Part shown: positions 1-8,959 of the stretch, piece by piece | How positions within the stretch are numbered: position 1 is the first letter of the stretch | How the letters are laid out: each line of letters opens with the position of its first letter | Assembly: GCA_936914845.1 (NCBI GenBank) | Contig: CAKZGE010000002.1 | Coordinates: 186,001-250,000 of the forward strand | Origin: an uncultured Chloracidobacterium sp. | GTDB lineage: Bacteria; Acidobacteriota; Blastocatellia; Pyrinomonadales; Pyrinomonadaceae | DNA: 64,000 nt | Direction of reading: 5' to 3' | Notes under the pieces: generated by a model | Databases searched by the model: none | Told to the model about the DNA's origin: nothing | The model's input: the letters and a program-made list of their open reading frames with translations, nothing else | Made by a program: the position numbers and the translations under genes

Positions 1-295
1 TGAAGTTGCCGAACAGAACGCTCAAAAGGCCGCTTACGCCAAACGCCGGATCGCGGAGCTGCCGGGCTTTTCGATCCCGTTCTCGGCACCGACCTTTAAT
101 GAATTCGTCGTTCGAGCCGGCCGGCCGGCCGCGGACATACTCGAAAGTGTTCGCCGAAGCGGTGTTATCGGCGGCCTTGCCCTTTCAAAATACTATGCGG
201 ACCACGACGGTGATCTTCTCGTATGCGTTACTGAAACAACGTCGCGAGCTAATATTGATCGTCTTATCGATGCTCTCGCCGGATCACTTGCTTAG
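1..295 (+). CDS. gcvPA: Glycine dehydrogenase (decarboxylating) subunit 1, C-terminal end (partial at left edge)
   Basis: Read from base 2, the left edge gives about 97 residues ending at TAG 293-295. The segment has the C-terminal pattern of the N-terminal-half subunit of split P-protein: FNEFVVR, then GVIGGLAL, then LLVCVTET and a final IDRLIDAL. The protein would work with GcvPB to decarboxylate glycine on PLP and pass the aminomethyl group to the lipoyl H-protein. The partner subunit lies in this window, but 19.5 kb away at 19807-21330; in many genomes the two are adjacent. The start and most of the gene are outside the window. The downstream neighbour mtgA is convergent. Confidence 0.88.
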   Translation, partial: EVAEQNAQKAAYAKRRIAELPGFSIPFSAPTFNEFVVRAGRPAADILESVRRSGVIGGLALSKYYADHDGDLLVCVTETTSRANIDRLIDALAGSLA

Positions 296-301
296 ATCTA
301 T

Positions 302-330
302 GGCCGGCGGCGGGTTTCTCTCTGCCGGCC
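302..330. terminator. GC-rich hairpin between convergent gcvPA and mtgA
   Basis: GGCCGGC and GCCGGCC arms flank a 15-nt loop in the short gap between the two convergent stop codons. No T-tract follows on either strand, so it is either a weak or factor-assisted terminator or only a hairpin. Confidence 0.3.
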
Positions 331-342
331 CATCTTCTACCG

Positions 343-1104
343 TCAATATTTCAACTGGATCGAATTGATACCGCGAAGAATAGCTCTTTGGCGGCGAACG
401 ACGCGCTTTTTGTTCTTTGCCGGATTGAAAACGTTCAGCGGGCTTGGGATCATCGCCGAAAGATAAGCGGCCTCTTCGCGGGTCAGATTTGATGCAGATT
501 TTTTGAAATAGGTGCGTGCCGCCGCTTCAGCACCGTAAATGCCGTCCCCCCATTCGATCACGTTCAGATAGATCTCCAAGATCCGCTTTTTGTTCAATTC
601 GCGCTCCAGAAAATATGTATAGACCGCCTCCCGGCCTTTGCGGAGAAAATTTCTATCCTCGGAAAGGTACAGATTCTTTGCCAATTGCTGTGTGATGGTC
701 GAGGCCCCGCGTTTGAAGCTGGGCATCGGCGGGATCCAGTCGTTCGGATCGTAGTCGCCTTCTTGTTTGGCCTCTTTTTCTCCCTCTTTGACCGCTTCGT
801 CCCATGCCCCCTGGATCGCGTCCCAATCAAACCCGTTGTGTTCAAAAAAACGTGCGTCCTCTCCGGCCAGTACGGCTCGCTGTAGGTTGGGCGAGATCTG
901 CTCCATCGGCATCCAGATCATAAACTTCTTCGGTTCACGGCCCTCTGCACGTGCCTCAGACAATCGATATTCGATCATCGAGGTCGTCACCGGATTTTCC
1001 GTCCGCAGCGATGAGATGCTCGGGAACGTGATCAATTCATACGCCAGCCAAACGGCCACCGCACCGACCAAGACCAAAAATAGAACTTTTGTCCAATACC
1101 ACAT
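343..1104 (-). CDS. mtgA: Monofunctional biosynthetic peptidoglycan transglycosylase
   Basis: This GT51 enzyme polymerises lipid II into glycan strands at the periplasmic face of the inner membrane. One N-terminal membrane segment (about residues 4-25) is followed by the GT51 motifs: GEDARFFEH carrying the catalytic Glu near residue 82, RGASTITQQLAKNL near 132-145, and KRILEIYLNVIEWG near 173-186. There is no transpeptidase domain, and the length of about 253 aa fits MtgA. The ATG at 1104 is preferred over a TTG four codons upstream. Between the first two motifs lies a charged stretch (EAVKEGEKEAKQEGDYD) that makes the linker longer than in typical MtgA proteins. The gene is monocistronic and divergent from glgC. 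Confidence 0.92.
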   Translation of the reverse strand: MWYWTKVLFLVLVGAVAVWLAYELITFPSISSLRTENPVTTSMIEYRLSEARAEGREPKKFMIWMPMEQISPNLQRAVLAGEDARFFEHNGFDWDAIQGAWDEAVKEGEKEAKQEGDYDPNDWIPPMPSFKRGASTITQQLAKNLYLSEDRNFLRKGREAVYTYFLERELNKKRILEIYLNVIEWGDGIYGAEAAARTYFKKSASNLTREEAAYLSAMIPSPLNVFNPAKNKKRVVRRQRAILRGINSIQLKY

Positions 1105-1253
1105 AGGGGAACTCAAAACTTAGCATAGATTTACGATTTATTAAACGCAGATGTTCCTATAAATGACCTATCATCGGCGTTAAACCATTGAAAATGTTTA
1201 AGTTTTTGGCTATGCTTAGAAAATTGACAGCGGATCTAGCAGAACGAGCAAAT

Positions 1254-2549
1254 ATGGCAAGATATAGCAATGTGGTGGCGGTCATCCTTGGCGGCGGCGC
1301 AGGTTCGCGGCTTTTTCCCCTAACCGGCGAGCGTTCGAAACCCGCAGTTCCGCTCGGCGGAAAATATCGTCTGATCGATGTTCCGGTCTCAAACTGCATC
1401 AATTCGGATGTAACTCAGATCTTTGTCCTTACGCAGTACAATTCGGCGTCGCTTAACCGCCACATATCACGCACGTATCGTTTTTCCACGTTCTCCTCAG
1501 GCTTTGTTGAGGTGCTTGCGGCCGAACAGACGCGGGACAACGCAGATTGGTTTCAAGGCACCGCGGACGCGGTTCGCCAGATGCTTCCGCACCTCCGCGA
1601 TTGGCGTGTCGATACGCTTCTGATCCTTTCGGGCGATCATCTCTACCGAATGGACTATCGCAAGTTTCTGGCACGGCATTTTGACACGAACGCTGATGTT
1701 ACCATCTCGGTCGTCCCTTGCAGCGGACGAGACGCCGAAGGTTTCGGGCTTTTAAAGACGGACGATGCCGGTAAGATCATTGAATTTCGCGAAAAGCCGA
1801 AAGATGAAGCTCTTCGTTCGATGCAGGTCGATACGGCCCGGTTCGGCCTGACGCCGGAAGAATCGCTCGAAAAGCCGTATTTGGCCTCGATGGGCATTTA
1901 TGTCTTTAATTATAAACGGCTCGTAGAACTTTTGCGTACTGATGATACCTGGTTCGATTTCGGTCGCGAGATAATTCCGGCCGCCATCGAGAACCTCAAT
2001 GTTCAGGCTCATTTCTTCGACAATTACTGGGAAGATATCGGCACTATACGGGCGTTTTACGAAGCGAATTTGGACCTTGCTTCACCGCTCCCGAAATTCA
2101 ATTTTTTTGATGGCGATGCACCGATCTATACCCGCAGCCGCTATCTGCCGCCTTCGAAAGTGCATAATTGCGACATCGACAATTCAATGCTCAGCGAAGG
2201 CTGTATTTTGAACGGTGTGTATGCCCGACGCTCGATCATCGGGCTTCGAAGCCGCATAGATGCCGGTGTGCGAATAGAAGATTCCATCGTTATGGGCTCG
2301 GATTTCTACGAATCGATCGAAGAGATCAGCGACGACGCCGACGCATCCAACCCGCATCTTGGCATTGGCGAAAACACGCTCATTCACCGGGCGATCATCG
2401 ATAAGAATGTCCGCATCGGCAAGAACGTCAAATTGATCAATAGGGATAATATCGAAAACTACGACGATCCGGACGGCTGCTATTTTATTCGCGAGGGCAT
2501 CGTCATCGTTCCTAAAGGGGCGGTTATTCCTGACAACAAAGAGATCTGA
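1254..2549 (+). CDS. glgC: Glucose-1-phosphate adenylyltransferase
   Basis: The enzyme makes ADP-glucose from ATP and glucose-1-phosphate, the committed step of bacterial glycogen synthesis. The nucleotidyltransferase signature GGGAGSRLFPLT occurs at about residues 13-24. KPAVPLGGKYRLIDVPVSN follows, with DHLYRMDY near 125 and YWEDIGTI near 265. A left-handed beta-helix C-terminal part ends in IVIVPKGAVIP. The sequence is of the plant/cyanobacterial kind rather than the enterobacterial one. ATG 1254 gives 431 aa, the normal family length; an in-frame ATG at 1188 would add 22 residues with no family counterpart. No other glycogen genes are adjacent, and the gene ends 3 bp from the convergent VWA gene. 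Confidence 0.94.
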   Translation: MARYSNVVAVILGGGAGSRLFPLTGERSKPAVPLGGKYRLIDVPVSNCINSDVTQIFVLTQYNSASLNRHISRTYRFSTFSSGFVEVLAAEQTRDNADWFQGTADAVRQMLPHLRDWRVDTLLILSGDHLYRMDYRKFLARHFDTNADVTISVVPCSGRDAEGFGLLKTDDAGKIIEFREKPKDEALRSMQVDTARFGLTPEESLEKPYLASMGIYVFNYKRLVELLRTDDTWFDFGREIIPAAIENLNVQAHFFDNYWEDIGTIRAFYEANLDLASPLPKFNFFDGDAPIYTRSRYLPPSKVHNCDIDNSMLSEGCILNGVYARRSIIGLRSRIDAGVRIEDSIVMGSDFYESIEEISDDADASNPHLGIGENTLIHRAIIDKNVRIGKNVKLINRDNIENYDDPDGCYFIREGIVIVPKGAVIPDNKEI

Positions 2550-2552
2550 CCA

Positions 2553-3833
2553 TCATTTCTTTTCGTTTCTTTCCCCGACGGTATAGCTCCCACGGGCTCT
2601 GACCGACACGTTTTCGGCAGCGACCTTTACCTTTATCCGGCGCACCTTGCCCGGCTTCTCATCATCTGAGGGCGTATACCCCAAACTGTAAAATTCACGC
2701 AATTCGCTGGCGATCTTCGCAAACGCACCGGTCAGATTAGTGTAATCGGTAGCCAAATATACCTGGCCGCCGGTCCTCAGGGCCATTTGATCAAGATATT
2801 CTTCAGCCCGCCGATAATCTCCGGCGGAGGTTCCCTTATCGCTAGGCCTTCCAACACCGCCCTGCGGTATCGGAAAAGGCAATCGGCCGGGTTCATTTCT
2901 TCCCCCGATGGGTGGAGTGGTCGTAGTTCCGCCCGGCATCGGAAAGCCGATCGGCGAGGAAGTGCCCGGTATCGGAAGCCCGCCGGGCTGGCCCGTTCCG
3001 GGAATGCTGTTCGGCTGTCCGGAGCCTGGGATAGGGATCGTTCCGGCAGTTCCCGTTTGGCCGCCCTTCATTCTCTGTACGTCGGCATACGTGTCATAAC
3101 GGATCGGATATATCAAAGCATCCAATTCCATCGCATCGTCAAGATTATCCCGATCAAAGACCCGGCGGCTGGTCGTATCAACTCCATCCGTGAAAAGCAC
3201 GATCGCTTTTCGCCCTTCGATCGAACGCAGTTTTCGATTTATCACCAGGTCCATCGCCTCGTACAGACTCGTGCCGGTTGCTATTTTCGTTGATCTGATC
3301 GCCGCGATAATGCGGTCTCGGTCGCCGGTCAATTCGCATAGAACATTCACTTCCCCGTCAAAGGATACGACCATCACTCTATCCTGCGGCCGCAGCTGCT
3401 CGATGAAGCTGATCGCCGCATTTTGGATCTCTGAGATCTTGAAATTCGAGGAATAGCTCATATCCAGTACAAGAGCCACTGTGAACGGCTGAGCCTCATT
3501 CGAAAAATACTCGATCGATTGTTCCTTGTTGTCCTCAAAAACGTGAAAACTCTCTTTGGTCAGGCCGCCTACGAACCTGCCCTTTCGGTCAAGCACCCGG
3601 ACCGGTATCGAGATTATCTTGGTTTCGACCTTGATGACCTCGCCATCGTCGGGCGGGCCATCGACAGCGGGTTCATCCGCGGCCGGTGCAGGGGTTGGCG
3701 TGGTCGTCGCTTCCGGACGGCGATTGGTCTTTTTCGATTCGGCGGGCGTGCCGCGTCCGGCTTGTGCCAAAGCAGTGGTCGCCACGCATGATGCGATAAA
3801 AAGAACGGCGGCGCTGAAATGCAATTTGACCAT
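2553..3833 (-). CDS. Secreted VWA-domain protein (acidobacterial VWFA-related family)
   Basis: This 426-aa protein has a signal peptide (cleavage probably after ALAQA) and then a Thr/Pro/Ala-rich linker. A beta-rich segment (VRVLDRKGRFVGGL) with the motif FHVFEDNKEQSIEYF follows, and then a VWA domain from about residue 118. The MIDAS metal site reads DMSYS, with TSLYEA and LFTDGVD further on. The late part of the VWA fold carries about 75 residues of Pro/Gly-rich sequence with repeated IPG-GQP-like units. The C-terminal motif EFYSLGYTPSD followed by RRIKVKV is shared by all four VWA proteins in the window. It probably binds proteins or matrix outside the inner membrane; the ligand is unknown. 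It lies 98 bp downstream of a paralogue on the same strand. Confidence 0.88.
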   Translation of the reverse strand: MVKLHFSAAVLFIASCVATTALAQAGRGTPAESKKTNRRPEATTTPTPAPAADEPAVDGPPDDGEVIKVETKIISIPVRVLDRKGRFVGGLTKESFHVFEDNKEQSIEYFSNEAQPFTVALVLDMSYSSNFKISEIQNAAISFIEQLRPQDRVMVVSFDGEVNVLCELTGDRDRIIAAIRSTKIATGTSLYEAMDLVINRKLRSIEGRKAIVLFTDGVDTTSRRVFDRDNLDDAMELDALIYPIRYDTYADVQRMKGGQTGTAGTIPIPGSGQPNSIPGTGQPGGLPIPGTSSPIGFPMPGGTTTTPPIGGRNEPGRLPFPIPQGGVGRPSDKGTSAGDYRRAEEYLDQMALRTGGQVYLATDYTNLTGAFAKIASELREFYSLGYTPSDDEKPGKVRRIKVKVAAENVSVRARGSYTVGERNEKK

Positions 3834-3931
3834 AGAAGTACTTTACACCGTTCGATGCAGCAAAGTCATAAAAAGGATGCAGCCGGCCGGATCGAATATC
3901 CGCACCGACTGCAGCTTAATTTGAAAGATGG

Positions 3932-5176
3932 CTATTTGCCTGCCAAATTCCGATTTAGATCGCCCACAATATAGCTGTTTTTAGCCCTCACGACAAGATT
4001 CGGCTGCATTACGCGCACCTTGATCTGTTTGCGTTCGCCGTTCCTTCCAACGGCCTCCGGCGAATAGCCGATCGAATATTGCCGCCGCAGTTCCTCTGCA
4101 ATACCGGAAAAGGCGGTATCAAGATTCATCAGGCTATCGGCTTCGAAGCTTCGGCCGCCGCTGGTCGAAGCCAGAGTTTCCAAATACTGTTTGCCGGTTG
4201 CGTACTCTCCGGAGGTAGAACCCGCACTCGGTGCATTTCTCCCACGGCCCATCGGTCCCGGACGCCCGCCTCCAAGGATGATGCCCAATATTCCTCCGAC
4301 ATTGACCCCGCCATTCGGGAAAGGTTGGCCGCCGCCCCAGCCTCCGCCGCCAAAACCGTCTCGCTGTGTATTATAGCGAATGGTGTAGAACAACGCGTCG
4401 TATTCTTCGGCATCTGCGATCGTGCTCTGAAATGTCGCCCGTCGCGATGTCGTATCAACACCATCAGTAAAAAGCACGACCGCCTTTCGGCCCTGTACCT
4501 GGCGAAGTTCGCGTCGCATCACCTGATCGACCGCCTCATAAAGACTTGTCCCGTCGCCGAAATCAGCTTGGCGAATAGCATTGTAAAGCACTCTGCGGTC
4601 ATTGGTTGGACGTGCTAATACCTGCACATGCTCATCAAATGCCATGACCATCACCCTATCATTCGGTCGCAGCTGATCAACAAAGGCGATCGCCGCGTTG
4701 TGTATCTCATCGATCTGATACTTGGTCGATGGGCTGACATCGATCAGCAATACTACGGTAAACGGTTGTTCAACGGATTCAAAATATTCGATCTTTTGCT
4801 CCACACCGTTTTCGTATATTCGAAAATCCTTCTTATTCAATCCCGAAATGAACCGTCCCTGCCGATCAAGTACCGATACCGGCATTGTCACCAGGTTAGT
4901 ATCAACCCTAATTACCTCGTCATCCCCATCAACCGTAACCGCATTCTCGGCCGCAGTTGTGTTGGCGGGCCTATTTGAAGGGGCATTGCCATTGATCAGC
5001 ACCGGTGGTCCGCTTCGGGCCGGTTGGGTTTTATCTTTACCCTGCAAAACAGGTGCTTGTGCAGTACTTGGTACAGGTGTTGCCGCAACTCGCGGACGAA
5101 CCGCACGGTTCGATTGAGCCGCCGCCATTGAAACAGCAATTCCCGCAAATAAGAACGAGGAGACGAGTTTTTTCAT
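3932..5176 (-). CDS. Secreted VWA-domain protein (acidobacterial VWFA-related family), paralogue
   Basis: This 414-aa protein has an N-terminal signal peptide ending near SMAAA, a low-complexity Ala/Pro linker and the VLDRQGRFISGL / FRIYENGVEQKIEYF segment. Its VWA domain has MIDAS DVSPS near residue 146, DGTSLYEAVDQV and VVLFTDGVDTTSRR. A Gly-rich insert (GGGGWGGG, then LGGGRPGPMGRGR) takes the place of the Pro/Gly insert of its neighbour. The C terminus keeps RRQYSIGYSPE and KQIKVRV. It is co-directional with and upstream of the VWA gene at 2553-3833; the two are clearly tandem paralogues and may be one transcription unit. The start at 5176 is an ATG directly followed by the signal peptide. 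Confidence 0.88.
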   Translation of the reverse strand: MKKLVSSFLFAGIAVSMAAAQSNRAVRPRVAATPVPSTAQAPVLQGKDKTQPARSGPPVLINGNAPSNRPANTTAAENAVTVDGDDEVIRVDTNLVTMPVSVLDRQGRFISGLNKKDFRIYENGVEQKIEYFESVEQPFTVVLLIDVSPSTKYQIDEIHNAAIAFVDQLRPNDRVMVMAFDEHVQVLARPTNDRRVLYNAIRQADFGDGTSLYEAVDQVMRRELRQVQGRKAVVLFTDGVDTTSRRATFQSTIADAEEYDALFYTIRYNTQRDGFGGGGWGGGQPFPNGGVNVGGILGIILGGGRPGPMGRGRNAPSAGSTSGEYATGKQYLETLASTSGGRSFEADSLMNLDTAFSGIAEELRRQYSIGYSPEAVGRNGERKQIKVRVMQPNLVVRAKNSYIVGDLNRNLAGK

Positions 5177-5254
5177 AAACGATACTCCGAAGCTTCGATT
5201 CGTACTTTGGGGAAAGTGTCTTTTTGATTAGGACGCTCAAAAAAAAGTTGCAGT

Positions 5255-6412
5255 CTATTTTTTACTGAGCTCACCGATCGCCAGGTCGTGAAACCGGCGC
5301 CGCACAGCATTAATGTTCACGAATGGCAAACTGTGATGATGTGTTCGATTCGTCAAAAGGATAAAAATACGTTCCGTCACGTCGTCGATCCACAGACTGG
5401 TGCCTGTAAATCCAAGGTGGCCAAAACTTTGCGGCGACATAAGGCTGCCGGCTGTCGAATCTTTGGTCGAGGCAAGTTGAAACGCGAAAGAACGGTCTTC
5501 GTTCGCTCCGGCGGTAAAGTTTGTAGTAAAAAGGGCGCAGGTTTCCGGTTTTAGCAGCTGTGTATAATTCGGCAGAAACTGCATCGCCATCTTGAAAACG
5601 TCTTCGGCAGTAGAAAAAAGCCCCGCGTGGCCGCTGACGCCGCCCATAAACCAAGCATTGCCATCATGAACCTCACCCCAGATCTGCTGATCCCGAAATT
5701 TGTGATCGTCCGCCGATCCTGATAGATAACCGAGTTCTACACAGGTCTGCCGCTCATATTCGTTTCCCTTTTCGCTCGCGGCGATCTGCCGGAGCTCAAC
5801 GCCGTTGGACAAAGGGTTGAACCATGTTCCGGTTAGCCCCAACCCGGCACAAACATTCCGATAGAGGTCCTGTTCAAGGTCTTTTCCGCCGATCATCCGG
5901 GCGAGCGTGATGAAATTCAGATCGCTGTATTCGACCGCTCTTTCGTCTTTTTGCTTTGAGTTTCGTTCTATCGCTTTCGCAATGTCGTTCGGCGACGGCG
6001 AATCAGCCAACAGGTAGAGCGGCAGCCACGCTTTCAGCCCCGATATGTGGCTGGCAAGATCGACAACGGTAACATCCCCGATCCATGTTCTCTGAAATTC
6101 TGAGATCTTTTCCCCTACTTTGGTTGTCAAAGAGATCTCTGAAGCTTCGATCTGCCGGGCAGCCAAAAGTCCGGTTACAAGCGGCTTCGTCAAACTCGCA
6201 AGGTCATATATAGTGTCTGAACGCGCCCGTATCTTTTCCGGTTCGGCCACAGCATTGCCAAGAGCGTCTTGAAATACGATCTCGCCCTTTTCAGCAACAA
6301 GATAGACCGCCGACGGGAAATCCCCGGCGTCGATACGTTCTTGTAAAAATTTCGAGATCGCAGCATTCATACAAACTTTCGCCATCGAACCCGTCGCGGC
6401 GACGTCAGACAT
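5255..6412 (-). CDS. Serine hydrolase of the class C beta-lactamase / esterase family
   Basis: This 385-aa protein has the SxxK nucleophile motif SLTK at residues 73-76 within a class C-type helix. YSDLNF follows as the probable Tyr motif near 155-160, then GGVSGHAGLFSTAEDV, and FGHLGFTGTS as the third active-site motif. Such proteins are D-aminopeptidases, esterases or penicillin-binding-like amidases, and the sequence does not fix the substrate. No obvious Sec signal is seen at the chosen ATG, so it may be cytoplasmic. The start codon overlaps the 3' end of the upstream oxidoreductase gene by 8 bp, which points to translational coupling. Confidence 0.85.
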   Translation of the reverse strand: MSDVAATGSMAKVCMNAAISKFLQERIDAGDFPSAVYLVAEKGEIVFQDALGNAVAEPEKIRARSDTIYDLASLTKPLVTGLLAARQIEASEISLTTKVGEKISEFQRTWIGDVTVVDLASHISGLKAWLPLYLLADSPSPNDIAKAIERNSKQKDERAVEYSDLNFITLARMIGGKDLEQDLYRNVCAGLGLTGTWFNPLSNGVELRQIAASEKGNEYERQTCVELGYLSGSADDHKFRDQQIWGEVHDGNAWFMGGVSGHAGLFSTAEDVFKMAMQFLPNYTQLLKPETCALFTTNFTAGANEDRSFAFQLASTKDSTAGSLMSPQSFGHLGFTGTSLWIDDVTERIFILLTNRTHHHSLPFVNINAVRRRFHDLAIGELSKK

Positions 6413-7373
6413 TTAGCCGATCGCGGTGCATTTCTATCTTTTCCAACACGCCGACCGCCAATGCCAATGCCCGGCGGCCGTCCTCACCGGTAACCGGCGG
6501 TCTCGTATCTTTTTCTATCGCTTCCAAAAATGCAGTTATTTCAGCCCTCAACGGCTCAATATCAACGACCTCGAGCCGATTGATGGAGATGCCGAGCAGC
6601 GGATGGGCCGCTCGCGGGTCAAGCGAGGTGAGAGACGCGAATTTTGTACCGTAATCAAGCACCACGTAAGAATTCGTCTGATAGAAACGCGTTTTGCGGA
6701 TCTTTTCGGTCCCTATCCGCGATGCCGTAATGTTCGCTACCGCTCCATTGGCGAATTCGATCCGGGCGTTCGCCGCATCGACCTTGTCAGAGATGACCGG
6801 TATGCCGACCGCATGTATCGCAGATACCGGGACATCTTCGCCGACCAGCCATTGCACTGCATCGAGATCGTGGATCATCACATCCAACACCACATCTACA
6901 TCAAGTGATCGGTTCGGAAAAGGCGACACGCGATGGATCTCGAAATACAACGGGTTGGTCACGTGGGGCCGCAGAGCAACCATCGCCGGATTAAAGCGCT
7001 CCAGTTGGCCGACCATCAATTTGGCCCCGGAAGCTTCGGCAGCCATGATCATCGCATCCGCTTCGGCAACGTTCAGGGCCATCGGCTTTTCAACGAGTAC
7101 ATGCACACCGGTTTCCAAAAAAGCACATGCTATCTCGCAATGTGTTTCGGTGGGCGTTGCGATCGATACGGCATCTACCCTGCCGAGCAATTCCCGCCAA
7201 TCAGTAAATTGGTCGCATCCATTATCCTTTGCCACCTCGGCGGCGGTCTCTTCATTCGCGTCGCAGGCACCGACAAATTCGATACGTCCTTCGCGTGCCA
7301 ATTCGGCATAATTGCGGGCGTGGTGCCTACCGAGGCTTCCGGTTCCGATCGCTACTGTTTTCAGCTTTAACAT
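6405..7373 (-). CDS. Gfo/Idh/MocA family NAD(P)-dependent oxidoreductase
   Basis: This 322-aa protein opens with a Rossmann fold, GTGSLGRHHARNY at residues 12-24. It continues with DAVSIATPTETH and the family lysine motif VLVEKPMALNV near 93-103. The C-terminal alpha/beta domain carries DVMIHDLDAVQWL, typical of sugar oxidoreductases. Relatives act on sugars, UDP-sugars or inositol, and the exact substrate cannot be read from the sequence. It is the first gene of a two-gene unit with the serine hydrolase and is divergent from the ArnT-like glycosyltransferase. A role in envelope sugar metabolism is therefore possible, but this is inference. Confidence 0.86.
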   Translation of the reverse strand: MLKLKTVAIGTGSLGRHHARNYAELAREGRIEFVGACDANEETAAEVAKDNGCDQFTDWRELLGRVDAVSIATPTETHCEIACAFLETGVHVLVEKPMALNVAEADAMIMAAEASGAKLMVGQLERFNPAMVALRPHVTNPLYFEIHRVSPFPNRSLDVDVVLDVMIHDLDAVQWLVGEDVPVSAIHAVGIPVISDKVDAANARIEFANGAVANITASRIGTEKIRKTRFYQTNSYVVLDYGTKFASLTSLDPRAAHPLLGISINRLEVVDIEPLRAEITAFLEAIEKDTRPPVTGEDGRRALALAVGVLEKIEMHRDRLNV

Positions 7374-7404
7374 TGCGTTATATCCTTTTAGTTCGAATCG
7401 TTGT

Positions 7405-7410
7405 TATAAT
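7405..7410 (+). promoter_or_regulatory. Possible -10 box for the glycosyltransferase gene
   Basis: A TATAAT hexamer lies 36 bp before the ATG in the divergent intergenic region. No good -35 box is seen at the expected distance. Confidence 0.3.
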
Positions 7411-7446
7411 TGATTATATTTTCGTTCAAGTTTGGATAAGACACAA

Positions 7447-8952
7447 ATGACGCCATCCGCCGGGAAAGAATCGGTCGGCAATGCCTTTTGGCATATGTTC
7501 GCCGCGATCACCATCTTTGTATTTTTGTTCGGTTTGACCATACCGCTTCTTGGGCCGGATGAACCGCGCTACGCACAAGTGGCCCGCGAGATGTTCGAAC
7601 GCGGCGACTGGGTGACACCGACACTTGGCGGTTTTGACTGGTTCGAAAAGCCGGCTTTGCTCTATTGGCTGCAGATCGCTTCGTACCACATTTTTGGCGT
7701 CAATGAATTTGCAGCCCGTTTCGGTTCTGCCATTTTCGGTTTGGGAACTATTTTCTGCCTATATATTTTTGGCACCAATATGTCGGAATACGGCGAACTT
7801 CGGTTTCGGTTCGCCAAATGGTTGGCATTGATCGCAGCGACCAGTATCGGTTTGATCGTTTTCTCCCGCGGTGCAAGTTTCGACATTATCCTTACCTTTC
7901 CGATCGCCGCTTCGCTGACCGCGTTCTTTGTTTTTGATGAGCGCGAACGCTCCGGCCGCTCCGGCACCTTACCGCTCGCTTTATTCTATATTTTTGTCGG
8001 GGTGGCCGTTTTGGCAAAAGGCCTGGTCGGCATCGTTTTCCCATACGCCATCGTCAGCTTCTATTATCTGCTTAGCTGGCGGCGGCCGTCGGCAAAACTT
8101 CTTCTCAGTGTGCTGTGGGGAACGCTTTTAGCAGCACTCGTCGCTTCTGCTTGGTATGTGCCGATGTATCAGCAGAACGGCTGGAAGTTCATCGACGAAT
8201 TTTTTATTCAGCATCATTTTCAGCGATACACCTCGAACAAATATTTTCATCCCCAACCGTTCCACTTTTTCTTTTGGGTTCTTCCGCTGATGACGATACC
8301 TTGGCTGCCTTTCTTTTTCATGGCACTCTGGCGGATCGGGAAAAATATTCTGCAGACGCTGCGCCGTTCCGATCGTCGGCTTTCCGCCAGCCCGGCAACA
8401 ATATTTTGTTGCGCTTGGATCATCGTTCCGCTCGTTTTCTTTTCTTTTTCCGGCTCAAAACTTCCCGGTTATATTTTACCGGCTTTGCCGCCGTGCATAA
8501 TTTTGGCCGCCGGAGCGGCATATCGGTGGATCAACGATTTGCCGGCAAGAGCTTCCGCGGTCCGAGGCATTGCCGTAGCAACTTTCGTCGTAATTATCGC
8601 CGTTCTCATCTTTATTGTCCCGCAATTTGCCGATGGCGATTCGGTCAAACGGCTCATTGCCGAAGCTCACGCCCGCGGATTCGACAATGAGCGGCTGGCG
8701 ATGCTCCATCGTGTTTCGCACAATGCCGAATTTTATGCGCCCGGCCGCATTATTCGCACCGAGGACGGTAAACAGCACAAATATTTAGGAGCCATGGAAT
8801 TGGTCGATGTGGTGAAGCAAAACGGACCGATACTCGTGCTCGTACCGATCGAATACAGAAAGGAGTTGGTCGAAACCGCACCGCTCGCTACTGAACCTAT
8901 CGCGGACAACGGCGAATTCGTCCTTGCCCGCGTAACTCTACATCAGCAATGA
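7447..8952 (+). CDS. ArnT-like family 39 glycosyltransferase, multi-spanning membrane protein
   Basis: This is a GT-C fold glycosyltransferase that would move a sugar from an undecaprenyl-phosphate donor to a periplasmic acceptor such as lipid A or protein. After the first membrane helix the luminal motif GPDEPRYAQVAREM places the catalytic acidic pair at residues 38-39. DWVTPTLGG and WFEKPALLYW follow, as in ArnT/PMT proteins. About eleven hydrophobic segments run to residue 390, and a short C-terminal soluble part follows. ATG 7447 (501 aa) is preferred over a TTG at 7432. There are no arn genes nearby, so aminoarabinose as the sugar should not be assumed. Confidence 0.85.
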   Translation: MTPSAGKESVGNAFWHMFAAITIFVFLFGLTIPLLGPDEPRYAQVAREMFERGDWVTPTLGGFDWFEKPALLYWLQIASYHIFGVNEFAARFGSAIFGLGTIFCLYIFGTNMSEYGELRFRFAKWLALIAATSIGLIVFSRGASFDIILTFPIAASLTAFFVFDERERSGRSGTLPLALFYIFVGVAVLAKGLVGIVFPYAIVSFYYLLSWRRPSAKLLLSVLWGTLLAALVASAWYVPMYQQNGWKFIDEFFIQHHFQRYTSNKYFHPQPFHFFFWVLPLMTIPWLPFFFMALWRIGKNILQTLRRSDRRLSASPATIFCCAWIIVPLVFFSFSGSKLPGYILPALPPCIILAAGAAYRWINDLPARASAVRGIAVATFVVIIAVLIFIVPQFADGDSVKRLIAEAHARGFDNERLAMLHRVSHNAEFYAPGRIIRTEDGKQHKYLGAMELVDVVKQNGPILVLVPIEYRKELVETAPLATEPIADNGEFVLARVTLHQQ

Positions 8953-8959
8953 CGAGCAA

